The position numbers and the translations under genes were made by a program. The notes below the pieces were generated by a model that worked only from the letters and a program-made list of their open reading frames with translations, did no database searches and was not told where the DNA came from. Shown piece after piece: positions 17,142 through 27,200 of a DNA stretch of 64,000 bases (position 1 is its first letter; each line of letters starts with the position of its first letter). The stretch spans positions 124,001-188,000 of the forward strand of contig CANNBV010000001.1 of the NCBI GenBank assembly GCA_947502975.1. Direction: 5' to 3'. The DNA is from an uncultured Flavobacteriaceae bacterium (GTDB taxonomy: Bacteria; Bacteroidota; Bacteroidia; Flavobacteriales; Flavobacteriaceae).

Positions 17142-18362
17142 TTAAAAGTTTATAGCCGTTTCCATTCTATGAGGAGGAACCACAACACCGGATAGTAATT
17201 TCTCTTTGTTTCCATTGTACGTTTTTGTTATGGGTTGTCCATCTCTCGTTAGGTTTTTAAAAACACCTTTATCTACTAAATCCCAAAGCGCATACTTTGC
17301 TTCTCCTTTGAGGGTTATAAGCCCAAAATGATTTTCTGATCCTAATGCGTTTGTGGCATCCTTCCAAGGCTCATCAAAAGCCTCAAAATAGAAACAAGAT
17401 ATTTTTTCGCTATTGGTCCACGCTCTCATCAATTGATAGTATCTACCAGATTTATATTCATCTGCAGCTTTCGACCCATTAGCACCATAATGTTCGTTAG
17501 ACATAGTTGCCCAACCCGTTTCGCCAATATGAACTGGTTTGTTTATGCCTAATCGTCTCATATAGTTAGCCACACCATCAAATTGTTGTTGTGAAAATAA
17601 TAGCGCACGTTGCATTGCAGATTCAATCTTTTCGGCATCAGAAAGCTTAAAATCTTCCCTTGGTACTAACCAGAAATCAGGATTATAATGCGAATTGTGC
17701 ATCGCGTAAGTATGCATCGATATATAATCTACAGCCCTTATAAGATTATCTAAATCTTCCGAATGATAAGCTGTATCACCACCTCCCCAAGATGAAAAAT
17801 CATCGGAACTAGTAATCCATAAATCTTTCGGTAATTCGCCTGCTTTCTTTAGGTCTTGTAAATAGGTCACCCATTTTAATATGACATTAGGACGCACAAA
17901 ATAACTTGTAGCCCAATGCACCATAGCTTCATTTCCAACAGCAATAATTTTTACAATATCTGGGTATTGCTTTGCTAGTGCTATAGCTCTATTTATTTCT
18001 CCTTCATTATGTTCGCTCTCAACTTCATGATCTGGCTCTAAACCGGTCCATGCATTTTTGCAATCAATCCAAGCACCTAACATTACATACATTTCAAAAC
18101 TTGCGTCTTCGGTTTTTAACTCAGAAATGGCTTTTAATAAATTAGGAACTTGTTGCAATTGTACATTATAAGTGCGCAATACTTTGATGCCCATGGCAGA
18201 CAATATTTTCATATCATCTTTAAGCTCAGTTATTGTAGGCTGAATATCACGTGTTTTATGGCGATAGCCTCCATAGGAAATAGCTAAATAATCAGGATTT
18301 CCCAAGATATCTTTAGCTGTTATCTGCTTCATGGTATTTGGCTTTTCGTTAGGTCCTCTCAT
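17142..18362 (-). CDS. GH17-like enzyme without signal peptide
   Basis: This is a 406-residue GH17-type enzyme closely related to the lipoprotein at 15841-17139 (shared KDILGNPDYLA, YVMLGAWIDCKNAW, VGNEAMV, HIGETGWA). It lacks a signal peptide and should be cytosolic. Likely catalytic residues are Glu145 (VGNEAMVHW) and Glu281 (HIGETGWAT). The annotated ATG gives MRGPNEKPNTMKQ; the internal ATG 30 bases on (MKQITAKDIL) aligns better with the paralogue's mature start and is an equal candidate. It lies 55 bases downstream of the GH149 gene. A duplication with gain or loss of the export signal seems the simplest history. Confidence 0.82.
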   Translation of the reverse strand: MRGPNEKPNTMKQITAKDILGNPDYLAISYGGYRHKTRDIQPTITELKDDMKILSAMGIKVLRTYNVQLQQVPNLLKAISELKTEDASFEMYVMLGAWIDCKNAWTGLEPDHEVESEHNEGEINRAIALAKQYPDIVKIIAVGNEAMVHWATSYFVRPNVILKWVTYLQDLKKAGELPKDLWITSSDDFSSWGGGDTAYHSEDLDNLIRAVDYISMHTYAMHNSHYNPDFWLVPREDFKLSDAEKIESAMQRALLFSQQQFDGVANYMRRLGINKPVHIGETGWATMSNEHYGANGSKAADEYKSGRYYQLMRAWTNSEKISCFYFEAFDEPWKDATNALGSENHFGLITLKGEAKYALWDLVDKGVFKNLTRDGQPITKTYNGNKEKLLSGVVVPPHRMETAINF

Positions 18363-18417
18363 TCTTAAAAATTCAGTCTAAAATGTATTTTTATTAATTT
18401 AAAATTTGATTCAGTTT

Positions 18418-21400
18418 CTACTTTTTAATGGAAACAATAATTTTATTTACTTCTCCTTTTCTTTTGAAAATAGAGTTTGAAGCTGCCAAATCTAAATGCA
18501 ATCCATCAAAGACAACTTGTCTGCTATTGTTGTAGTACACTTTTATTTGTTCTGTATCTGAAAGCTGATAAATAATTGGAACTTGACAGTAGCTGAAACA
18601 TAAAGAGTTGGCTTTAACCTCGATCTCTTGTTGCGCTTTACCTAAATTTGTAAAGGTGAATGTAGCATCTTCTTTCAGGAATTCCTTCGTTTGTAATAAG
18701 CTTGGCTTAAAGCTCAATTTTCCTTCCTGTACAAAAACACCTAACTCACCAAAACGACTTAGAATATCTTCTTTTACTTGCCCTGTCATTCCTGGTTGTT
18801 GCGCCCCTTTTGTTGCAGGTGTATGCGAATATGGATCTGTTGGGAAAGCACCATATAACTCTGGAGATTTATGAACACCAATTCCTGCATTGATTTCATA
18901 ATAATGATCAAGCAATTTGCCTACAACTTCAGGTGTTTCATTTGTGTTTATAGCGAGCAAGCAATTTTCTTGAACTGCCAATAACAGCTTGGACACCATA
19001 TGCCAATAAATAGAACCCAAACCTTCATATCCGAAGAATGTTCCTGAACGTCCAGTAAAAGATTTATGGTCGAATATATCTTCAAATATTTGAAGTAACG
19101 TGCCTTCTTCTTTTTCAACAAGAGCCTGGTATTTATCATCTAAATTGGATAGTGCTGTTTTTAGACTATTAGCATTATTAAAATTGCTGTTAAAGTGATA
19201 CTCACCCTTAACATCTTTTTCAATAACTTGCTTATTTCCATCATCTACCAATCGTTTTAATAATATAGACTGATTTACTTGTTCTAAAGAGATATTATTC
19301 TTTTTATCAAACCTTGGTAATTCTTTATTTGGATATAAAATATAGCTGTATTGATCATCTCTAAATAATGCACTACGCTTTAAACCATCTAACACGTTTA
19401 GGGCTTGAGTAGGAGAGAGGTAACCCGAACTTAACGCCGCCACCTGGCCTTCTAACATTTCCGATAGGTAAGAGATAGAAACTTCACTATCATTCTCAAC
19501 CGTCATTATGTTATAAGCGTGGTACATATTATCGTCTCTCTTATTAGCATCGATACTATGTTCTAAATACGATTTCGTAACCTCAATAAAACTAGAAATA
19601 TCCTTTAAACTTAAAGCAGATTTATTGCTTGTAAATCCATCTTTATAGATAGTTTCTCTAAAATTACTTCCAGCCATTCCTAAACCATCAAGTACCGTTT
19701 TTCTATTAGTATTAGAAATTGATCCTGATAAAATAGCGGCATTTTCTTGTAGTGTTTGAGTTACTTGATTGAAAAAGAGCAGTAACTCTTCTGAAACCTC
19801 AACGTCTTGAACCTCTGCCTTAGCTACTATTTTTTCAAAGAAGTCTAAAAACCTATAAATGTAATATAGAGTTACCATTGATACTCCATTACCAACCAAG
19901 GCATTATTAGCGTCATTCCATTCTGGGCGCTGCGTGTTTAACCAAATACCGCCTTCTGGAATAAAGTTTGAAATTTTTGAAAGTACTGTTGCTAGTATTT
20001 TTTCAATAAAATTGACTTTATGTATGTTATCTTTTTGATCTCTTAATAGAGCCCCATCAGCTCCTAAAACCTCACGTCTTTCGTTAATTAAAGCATCTAA
20101 AGCATGATCAAAATCAATAGTGTCTTTTGGGTTTTTTAATGTGTCTGAATAACTTTTAATTTTATATGGCACATTAGCGTACACAAAAACGTTTTGATTA
20201 AATCGCTTTTCTAAAGCGCTAGGGTAGTGGTTTTCAATGATCTCAAGAAACTTCAATAAATAAATTATCTGATGGTCTCCCCAATAACCAATGTAAGACC
20301 ACGGGTCATTTTCCTCAATAATTTCCCAATCAAAACCATCTTTAGTGACACGATATGGGTTATAGCCTTCAAATGTTGTGGCGTTTAAAAACTTATAGAT
20401 CATCCCTTCAAGAAACTCTGGATAGGAGAGACATAATGCTTCCCAATTTTGGAAAATATCACGCCAATTACCTTCGTAATCTAAAATTTTAGAGCCGTCT
20501 ATTTCGTTTCTAGTGTTTATAGAAAATTTATTCCACGGCCTACTAGGGTCGCCGTGTCTTCTACTAAATTTTAAAGGCAAGTATTCAAAACATAAACGCT
20601 TAAAATTGATGTTATTGCTTTTTTCAGCAAAATCGAATACGTCATTTACACTAAACACATCGGGCAATGTATTTAATGTATTTGCTTTTTCTTTATATAC
20701 ATTATTATTAGCTTTTGAAATGTATGTAATAAAGTCTCCTTTTTCTACAGTATAACCATCATCAAAAATCCCGCCTCTCATGATATTAAAGAGTGTGTTT
20801 GAGAAGTGCCTCATGTTCACTAAAGGATCTGCACTTAATTGTAAACCATCAGAGGCTCCAGTTAAATCAATTAAACGCTTGGTGCCTTTATCAATATTGT
20901 CTTGAACAACACTTACTAAATCTGATGTGTTTTTAATGACTTCTGAAATATGAATCACATCAGAAATTGATTGGTTGACATTGGTTGCAAACAACCATTT
21001 TTTGGAACTACCTGAAGCCAATTGAACATCTGAAGCAATAAAATAAGCACCTTTTTCGGCTTTCATATCGACTTCTTCCGTAATCGATTCTCCTCTTCTA
21101 AAAGCATCTAATTGTAATGATGAAATGAGGTGTGTGGGATTTTCTAATCCTGTAGACCATACTATGTTTGATTTTAAAGCTTCACTAGGTTCGGCTTTAT
21201 CCACGATAACAGCACTAAGCGCATAGATGCCTAAGCCAACTTCATTTTGTAGCTCACTCTTCTTGTAAGCATCTACAAGATTACTTCTGCTATTTTGTAA
21301 ATCTGCAGTAACACTAGCTGGTAAGATATTCTGTAATCCATCTAAAACCCTTACATTAAGAGTATCTTCTGAAGTGTTTATTAAGGTTGATTTTTTAACA

Positions 21401-21864
21401 AAACCAAATTGATTACTAGAATTCCATTGATATCGAAATAATAAACCTAAATCTAAATTATGCTCTTCAAAAACAACTTTATTACCATATCTGTTTTTAT
21501 ACAGGTTGGTTTGCGTATTGTAGATTCCTGTTTGACGTATTGAAAATGGTTCCCATAAGTGACGCTTTCCATTCTTTTTTACATGAAAAATGGACTTACT
21601 GCCTGTGGTTTCTGCCATTTCAGTAATCTTATCATCAGTATAATATGGAAATAACGAATACTCTGCATTCTTACGTCCTGCTGTTAAACCTCCATTACTT
21701 GAAATAAACATCCAATGGTTGGAGTCGCTAACAATACTCATAAAGAACGGACGCATCTTATCGCTATTCGCAATCTTATAATACGTTTCGTTTTCAAAAG
21801 TGATTAATTCGCCCTTGATATCCTTTGTTTCGTTTGAAACATTATGTGCTTCAGTAACAATCAT
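18418..21864 (-). CDS. GH149-type beta-1,3-oligoglucan phosphorylase
   Basis: This is a very long cytosolic enzyme (1148 residues, no signal peptide) resembling the GH94/GH149 inverting phosphorylases (clan GH-Q). These release glucose-1-phosphate from beta-glucans, and GH149 acts on beta-1,3-oligoglucans. The N-terminal beta-sandwich contains HWMFISSNGGLTAGRKNAEYS and PFSIRQTGIYNTQTN, blocks I associate with GH149. The (alpha/alpha)6 barrel contains WSYIGYWGDHQIIYL, whose Asp is the best candidate for the general acid, and EGLGSIYWHMVSKL. Length and position beside GH16, GH17 and GH30 favour GH149 over cellobiose phosphorylase (GH94, about 800 residues). It starts the cytosolic half of the locus, after a 11-bp hairpin. 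Family assignment is by recall, not by a search. Confidence 0.8.
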   Translation of the reverse strand: MIVTEAHNVSNETKDIKGELITFENETYYKIANSDKMRPFFMSIVSDSNHWMFISSNGGLTAGRKNAEYSLFPYYTDDKITEMAETTGSKSIFHVKKNGKRHLWEPFSIRQTGIYNTQTNLYKNRYGNKVVFEEHNLDLGLLFRYQWNSSNQFGFVKKSTLINTSEDTLNVRVLDGLQNILPASVTADLQNSRSNLVDAYKKSELQNEVGLGIYALSAVIVDKAEPSEALKSNIVWSTGLENPTHLISSLQLDAFRRGESITEEVDMKAEKGAYFIASDVQLASGSSKKWLFATNVNQSISDVIHISEVIKNTSDLVSVVQDNIDKGTKRLIDLTGASDGLQLSADPLVNMRHFSNTLFNIMRGGIFDDGYTVEKGDFITYISKANNNVYKEKANTLNTLPDVFSVNDVFDFAEKSNNINFKRLCFEYLPLKFSRRHGDPSRPWNKFSINTRNEIDGSKILDYEGNWRDIFQNWEALCLSYPEFLEGMIYKFLNATTFEGYNPYRVTKDGFDWEIIEENDPWSYIGYWGDHQIIYLLKFLEIIENHYPSALEKRFNQNVFVYANVPYKIKSYSDTLKNPKDTIDFDHALDALINERREVLGADGALLRDQKDNIHKVNFIEKILATVLSKISNFIPEGGIWLNTQRPEWNDANNALVGNGVSMVTLYYIYRFLDFFEKIVAKAEVQDVEVSEELLLFFNQVTQTLQENAAILSGSISNTNRKTVLDGLGMAGSNFRETIYKDGFTSNKSALSLKDISSFIEVTKSYLEHSIDANKRDDNMYHAYNIMTVENDSEVSISYLSEMLEGQVAALSSGYLSPTQALNVLDGLKRSALFRDDQYSYILYPNKELPRFDKKNNISLEQVNQSILLKRLVDDGNKQVIEKDVKGEYHFNSNFNNANSLKTALSNLDDKYQALVEKEEGTLLQIFEDIFDHKSFTGRSGTFFGYEGLGSIYWHMVSKLLLAVQENCLLAINTNETPEVVGKLLDHYYEINAGIGVHKSPELYGAFPTDPYSHTPATKGAQQPGMTGQVKEDILSRFGELGVFVQEGKLSFKPSLLQTKEFLKEDATFTFTNLGKAQQEIEVKANSLCFSYCQVPIIYQLSDTEQIKVYYNNSRQVVFDGLHLDLAASNSIFKRKGEVNKIIVSIKK

Positions 21865-21893
21865 ATTTTGGTAATAAAAATCTATAAAACTTT

Positions 21894-21935
21894 AAAGGGT
21901 TAGCATGTAAATATTCTTAAAAAGGCTAACCCTTT
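21894..21935 (-). other. Intercistronic hairpin between GH16 and GH149
   Basis: AAAGGGTTAGC and GCTAACCCTTT form a perfect 11-bp stem with a 20-base loop. It starts 16 bases after the GH16 stop on the minus strand. What follows is TTTAAAG rather than a clean T run, so it may be a leaky terminator or an mRNA-stabilising end. Confidence 0.65.
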
Positions 21936-21950
21936 GTAATAAAAAGTTGT

Positions 21951-22811
21951 TTATTCTGCCGCGTAAACCCTTACGTAATCGATATACATGGTTTGAGGAA
22001 ATACAGTAGCATCTGTAGGGTTTCCATCAAAGTTTCCTCCTACAGCTAAATTAATTAGCATATAAAATGGACCGTTATCAAACACCCAATTAAATTCTGG
22101 AACATCTTCATCCTTCAAACTATCGGGAGTTATTTGAAGATATAACACATTATCAACATAATAATTAATGTATCTTGGGCCCCATTCTATACCATAAATA
22201 TGAAATTCTGTGTCTACACGAGTGCTTTCAAACTCATATTTTTTTAGTATTGGATTTCCTCCGGAATAGCCAGGACCATGCACAGCCCCACTAACTATCG
22301 TAGGTTTAGATCCTGCATTTTCCATAATATCAATCTCACCACAAAACGGCCAACCGATATCATCAATATTAGAGCCCAACATCCAGAACGCAGGCCACAT
22401 TCCTTTACCAAACGGTAATTTCATTCGCGCCTCGAATCTACCGTACTGTTGTTCAAACAGCCCCTTTGTTAAAAGTCTAGCGGAAGTAAAACTAGCGCCT
22501 TCAAAATCCTCTTTAATAGCAGTGATTTTAAGCATTCCGTCTTCTACAACTACGTTTTCAGGTCTATCTGTATAATACTGTAACTCATTATTTCCCCACC
22601 CGTTATCACCAGTTCCAATATCAAATGTCCACACAGCACTGTTTGGTGCGCCATCAACATTAAATTCCTCTTCTAACACGATAGTATTAAAATTAGTTAC
22701 TGTTTGTGTTTCATCTGGATCGCAACTTGCAATTAAAAACACCATAGCAACACCTAACATGCCACCAGTAAGGCTAGTACTTATTCTATTATTTAAAATT
22801 TTATTTATCAT
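21951..22811 (-). CDS. GH16 laminarinase lipoprotein
   Basis: This is an endo-beta-1,3-glucanase of GH16, a 286-residue beta-jelly-roll enzyme with a lipobox (FLIASC, Cys30). The catalytic motif ExDxxE is complete in GEIDIMENAG (Glu159 nucleophile, Asp161, Glu164 acid/base). Flanking blocks are GRFEARMKLPFGKGMWPAFWML and FHIYGIEWGPRYINYYVD, as in laminarinases. There is no carbohydrate-binding module or T9SS domain; the lipid anchor would keep it on the outer membrane next to SusCD. It is the clearest evidence for laminarin as substrate. It follows the binding lipoprotein gene by 17 bases. Confidence 0.93.
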   Translation of the reverse strand: MINKILNNRISTSLTGGMLGVAMVFLIASCDPDETQTVTNFNTIVLEEEFNVDGAPNSAVWTFDIGTGDNGWGNNELQYYTDRPENVVVEDGMLKITAIKEDFEGASFTSARLLTKGLFEQQYGRFEARMKLPFGKGMWPAFWMLGSNIDDIGWPFCGEIDIMENAGSKPTIVSGAVHGPGYSGGNPILKKYEFESTRVDTEFHIYGIEWGPRYINYYVDNVLYLQITPDSLKDEDVPEFNWVFDNGPFYMLINLAVGGNFDGNPTDATVFPQTMYIDYVRVYAAE

Positions 22812-22828
22812 TTTTAAGCAAGTTTTTA

Positions 22829-24253
22829 TTATTGTTCAGCATAGAAAAATATGTTGTCTAAAGAAGCATTAGCAATTGTAGCATCTGATACAAAAAGCAT
22901 CATCCCCACTGCATCTCTTTCTGTAAGTCCATTAAAACTAGATAAAGGAATATCAAATTGCACCCATTCATTTGCGATTAAGTCTGCCCCTGATATGGCA
23001 AATACTCCTGAGACCTCTGTAGCTTGTGTAAAATCATTATGCAAGGATATGTTGATATAATCTGTTGCCTCAACAGCTTCATTCACTCTAATATCAATAT
23101 GTATATGTGTCATATTTGTTGCATCCACTGGTGGTACTCCGCTGCCTTCTCTACCATAGAATTCTATGGCTACAAAATTTAGCATTGTATAGTCTATAAT
23201 ATTATTTCCGTCTTCTTCTACAGATCCACCAAGCGTTGTTTGAAATGGCTCATAAAAACCATTGTAATTATCTACAGCTATGTTGGCGTATAAATCACTA
23301 AAAATAGAGATCACTTCAATATTAACGGCTTCAATAGTCATAGAACCTGCTGCTAGAACTCCCGCAATACTTGCCGTAATTGTAGCCTTATTGTCTACCA
23401 ATCCTGTTCCTGGATCAACCTCACCTAGTCCGTCAATAGAAACAATACCTTCATCACTAACAGAGGCAACGAAAGGATTAGAAGTTTCAAAATCAAAATA
23501 TGCCGACGCTGCCTCTACAGTAACATCTCGTCCATCGGGAAGACTCATTGTTTGAGCCAAACCGGTCACTGGAAGAGAGATTCCAACGTTTCCTTGAGCT
23601 GTTTGATCTTGACCACCAAGAATTGAAGGTCTAGGCTGCGCAACAGTCCCAAGCTTTTCAAAACGTAATTCATCTATCCAAAAGGTATAACCAATACCAT
23701 TAGTGTTTTGAGTACCTGCAGAAAATATAAACATACCACGCTCCTGCACTAACTTTGAAGGATCTGGTATTGGAATAATATACTTTTTCCATTTGGTAGA
23801 AAGCTCTATGTCTTTTAAATTAACTGTATACCTATTTAAACCAAAGTCAGTACCAAAACCTACATTATCAATAGTAGTAGTAGTGGATCCTTTAGCCCAA
23901 AATGTTAGGGCATCAAAACCTGTTAGATCTCTACCTTCTCCACGGTCTCTAAAAATACCGCCAATATATCCTCCATTAGGATCTGTTGGACTTGGCACAT
24001 CTATTCTTATAGAAGAGTTTCCTTCATAAGCTTCATTTTGGTCTGTGCCAAAGCCTTCAGTATTAGCTCCAGTTGCTGGGTCAAAAGACTCAAAAAATTC
24101 ATCTGTAAGCCCTACTGGAGAATCGGTGTATATATCTGCTGTTGCAGGAAATGTAGCTAGTTCAAAGTCTTCTGATATTTCTCTATCGCAACTTATTATC
24201 ACAGCACACATCAAAGCGAGAGTGGTGTAATATTTAAATTTTATTTTTTTCAT
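22829..24253 (-). CDS. Three-domain surface glycan-binding lipoprotein
   Basis: This non-catalytic lipoprotein is probably a surface glycan-binding protein of the locus. I place the start at the ATG 24251-24253 (MKKIKFKYY). The track start at 24277 would overlap the upstream gene and adds eight residues before a normal lipoprotein signal (ALMCAVIISC). Domains in order: an N-terminal beta-sandwich like a CBM (about residues 45-200, with GFDALTFWAKG and YTFWIDELRFEKLG); an Ig-like BIG2-type domain (about 215-310, GIVSIDGLGEVDPGTG); and a C-terminal beta-sandwich (about 315-474, EVISIFSDLYANIAVD). The last resembles the second domain of the T9SS protein at 3349-4755. It lies between the glycosidase-barrel protein and GH16 genes. 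Confidence 0.75.
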   Translation of the reverse strand: MKKIKFKYYTTLALMCAVIISCDREISEDFELATFPATADIYTDSPVGLTDEFFESFDPATGANTEGFGTDQNEAYEGNSSIRIDVPSPTDPNGGYIGGIFRDRGEGRDLTGFDALTFWAKGSTTTTIDNVGFGTDFGLNRYTVNLKDIELSTKWKKYIIPIPDPSKLVQERGMFIFSAGTQNTNGIGYTFWIDELRFEKLGTVAQPRPSILGGQDQTAQGNVGISLPVTGLAQTMSLPDGRDVTVEAASAYFDFETSNPFVASVSDEGIVSIDGLGEVDPGTGLVDNKATITASIAGVLAAGSMTIEAVNIEVISIFSDLYANIAVDNYNGFYEPFQTTLGGSVEEDGNNIIDYTMLNFVAIEFYGREGSGVPPVDATNMTHIHIDIRVNEAVEATDYINISLHNDFTQATEVSGVFAISGADLIANEWVQFDIPLSSFNGLTERDAVGMMLFVSDATIANASLDNIFFYAEQ

Positions 24254-24266
24254 AATATAATCTGTA

Positions 24267-27200
24267 TTATTTACCAATGTTGATATGTATGTACGTTCTT
24301 ATTTCCCACTCTGTTCCATTAGGGAAACCTATAGGACTTACAGTTGGTTCCGTTTGAAACTCTGCTGTTTGATTTGGTAAGAAACGTGGGGAGTTTTGAT
24401 CCATAGAACGCCACATCCCTCTAATTCCAATTTGTGTACTCGGTAGTATAAACCAATCTGGTTTACCTAAAGTTGTAGATACATCTAGCATTAACTGTAA
24501 CGGGTATGTTAAGTTGAAATCGCGATGGTAGTCAAAAGGTCCCCAGTCATTAATTTTAACATGAGACATTAACTTCATACTTTTGTACATCATTCTAACA
24601 TCACCTCCAAAACGTGTAATTGTTCTCTGCGAGTCACCATTAGCTTGACCATTTCCATAATAGAAATTACCAATAATTCCTAAGTCTGAATTAACTTTTG
24701 AAACCATACGAGAATGCAATTCCCACAAGTCTTCCGCTGGTGCAGACTCTCCAAAAGCAAAAAATGTACGATCAGCTAAAAACCCTATATGACCATCCAT
24801 TTGCGTTGGTAAATGACGATAAGTAAACCCTAAATTCATTGCAAACTTTGCATCTTCAGACCTATCATTATCCCACTCATACATCCATGTTCCTGGAGTT
24901 GGATCGAAGGTTAGTAATAACTCTCCCGCAGTAGTCTCTCTGTTTCCATTTCTTACAGCAAACGGATCGTCAATAACATTTCTTAATCTCCCAGGACCAG
25001 TCACTCCATTTGGGATAGGATCTACCAATGGTTGTTGGTACATAAAATTAGGTGCGATTTGAAAATTACCTGCTGAAAGCGCAAAACCTGTTAGGAAATT
25101 CGTCATATTCCCACTTCCAGAATCTTTAAGTCTCCAACCTGTGAACGTCCTTGTTTGATCTAAACCTCCATTTGCCACCAAGCCCATATAAGCACCCTGA
25201 GCATACCAATTGAAGCCTCCTTTTTGATAAGTAAGTTTAGCTTTAGCTCCCCAATTGTCCTTGCTTTGTACTTTATCAACCAATACAGCATCATTGTTAG
25301 GTGAATAGATTTGAAAGGAACTTCCATTTAAAGGATTTCCTCCCCACATTCCACCAAGGGTTACTCCAAAATGCCCAAATTCTCTTTCCAGAGCTAGTGT
25401 TGCTCTTTCAGTTGGCCAAGGCGTAATGATACCTGAACGTATTTGATTTGTATTTAATACACGACGTCCTGTATCATCAAACTCCAAGTCTGTATTAAAG
25501 TCTCTGTTGTATATTCCCGTTACATCCCATTTTAATATGTGTTTAGAATACTTCAACAACACTGTTGGGTTTGCGCCCCACCATAATTGAGGTCCAAAAG
25601 CAGCTTTAAGCCCTTTTAAATCACCTTTACCATCAACTTCAACTCCTAAAATTTCACCATTATAGATATCTAAATTAGGACCATAATTGGCTTCAGGATA
25701 AAGGTTAAAGAAATCCCCTTCATATGCCCAATGGTAATGGCCTGTTCTGTAAAACCCTCTTAAGTCAAAATCTTTTGCTTTCCATTCAAATTCCGCTTGG
25801 TATACACGAACCCTATTAAGGTCTGCAATTTCAACATCTATGTCATTGCCTCCATCAACTCCTGTAATTGTTATCGGTCTTCCTACATTCTCATAAAATA
25901 TTTCATTAATAGGGTTTTCTGCAACATTACCTAAAATATTGAAATCAACATTAGCCGTCATGTTTGAAGATGGCTTTCCTTGGACACCTACGAAGTAAGA
26001 TTGCATATGATCAAACCCTAGCTGATTAGGAAACACATTATCATTCGGGTCTTCAGTTTCAGGAGTAGTGATTAGGCTACCTCCCGTATTAAACGTTGTA
26101 AACTGTGCTGATAATCTGCTTATACTTAATTTATCTGAATCTCCTCCTGATAATGCCGCTTTATCTCCACGCGCTCTTAAAACAGCATCCATTATATTGA
26201 TATTTTTAAAATAGTTTTGAACAAATTCTAAATCAACTCCCTCGCCATAAGGGTTTAAGGCATGTGCATCTTTTAATGTGTAATATGAAGCACGCGGGTA
26301 CAAGTCGTATAAGCCTCGAGCATCTGTTGGTCCTTTAGCGCATATTCCAAACCATTCTTCATTCATATTATTAGAACCGTCTTTTGTATCGTGGTAATAC
26401 CCTCCATTACTCCAAGAAGCTCCTGTTTGATGGGTATCAGCATCTTTTCTGTCATCAAAACCTAATTTCCACCAACCATCACTAAATTGAAATGTGAAAC
26501 CTCCAATTGAATTTCCAACTTTTCCTAATCCAGCAGCATTTTCATAAATCTCTTTCCAGTTTAATAAATTGTAATGCGCTTGCCAATATTGATCTTCTTT
26601 TTGAGCCAGTGCATTATAAGCATCAGCTCCAAACTCAGTAAACATAACAGGTATATCTAACTGGTCTTTTACCACTTGAAAGAAATCTCCAAAAGATTCC
26701 CCTCGGTAGGTATTAGCACCATAAACATCAATGTCTTTACACTCTTCTGCTACAATGTCAATAAACAACACATCACCGTTACATATGGCAACTGGATGGT
26801 TTGTGTCCATTGCTTTCATTTTTTTAGCAACCTCATTCATTAAGCGATACATTGGTCGACCTCTTTTCTCCCCCACAGCTCTTTTCTGTTCTTCACCTTC
26901 AGGGAAATCTTCTGTCTCTGCACCTTGCCAGAACAGTCCGTAATTGTTTTCGTTACCCATCATATACATCAGAATTCCAGGAACATCTTTATAGTCTTCA
27001 ACTAATTTGATCATTTCAGATACTAGCTGTTCTTGTGTCTTTTCATCTGAGTAAATTGTAACAGGTGTCCAAACACCATTTAATGTTAGTCCATAACGCC
27101 CAAATGAGTGGTTTAGTAAAGTGTAAACACCATACTTTTCATAAATATAAGTTACCCACTTTGCAGGCACACCTACATATTGCCTTATAACATTGACGTT

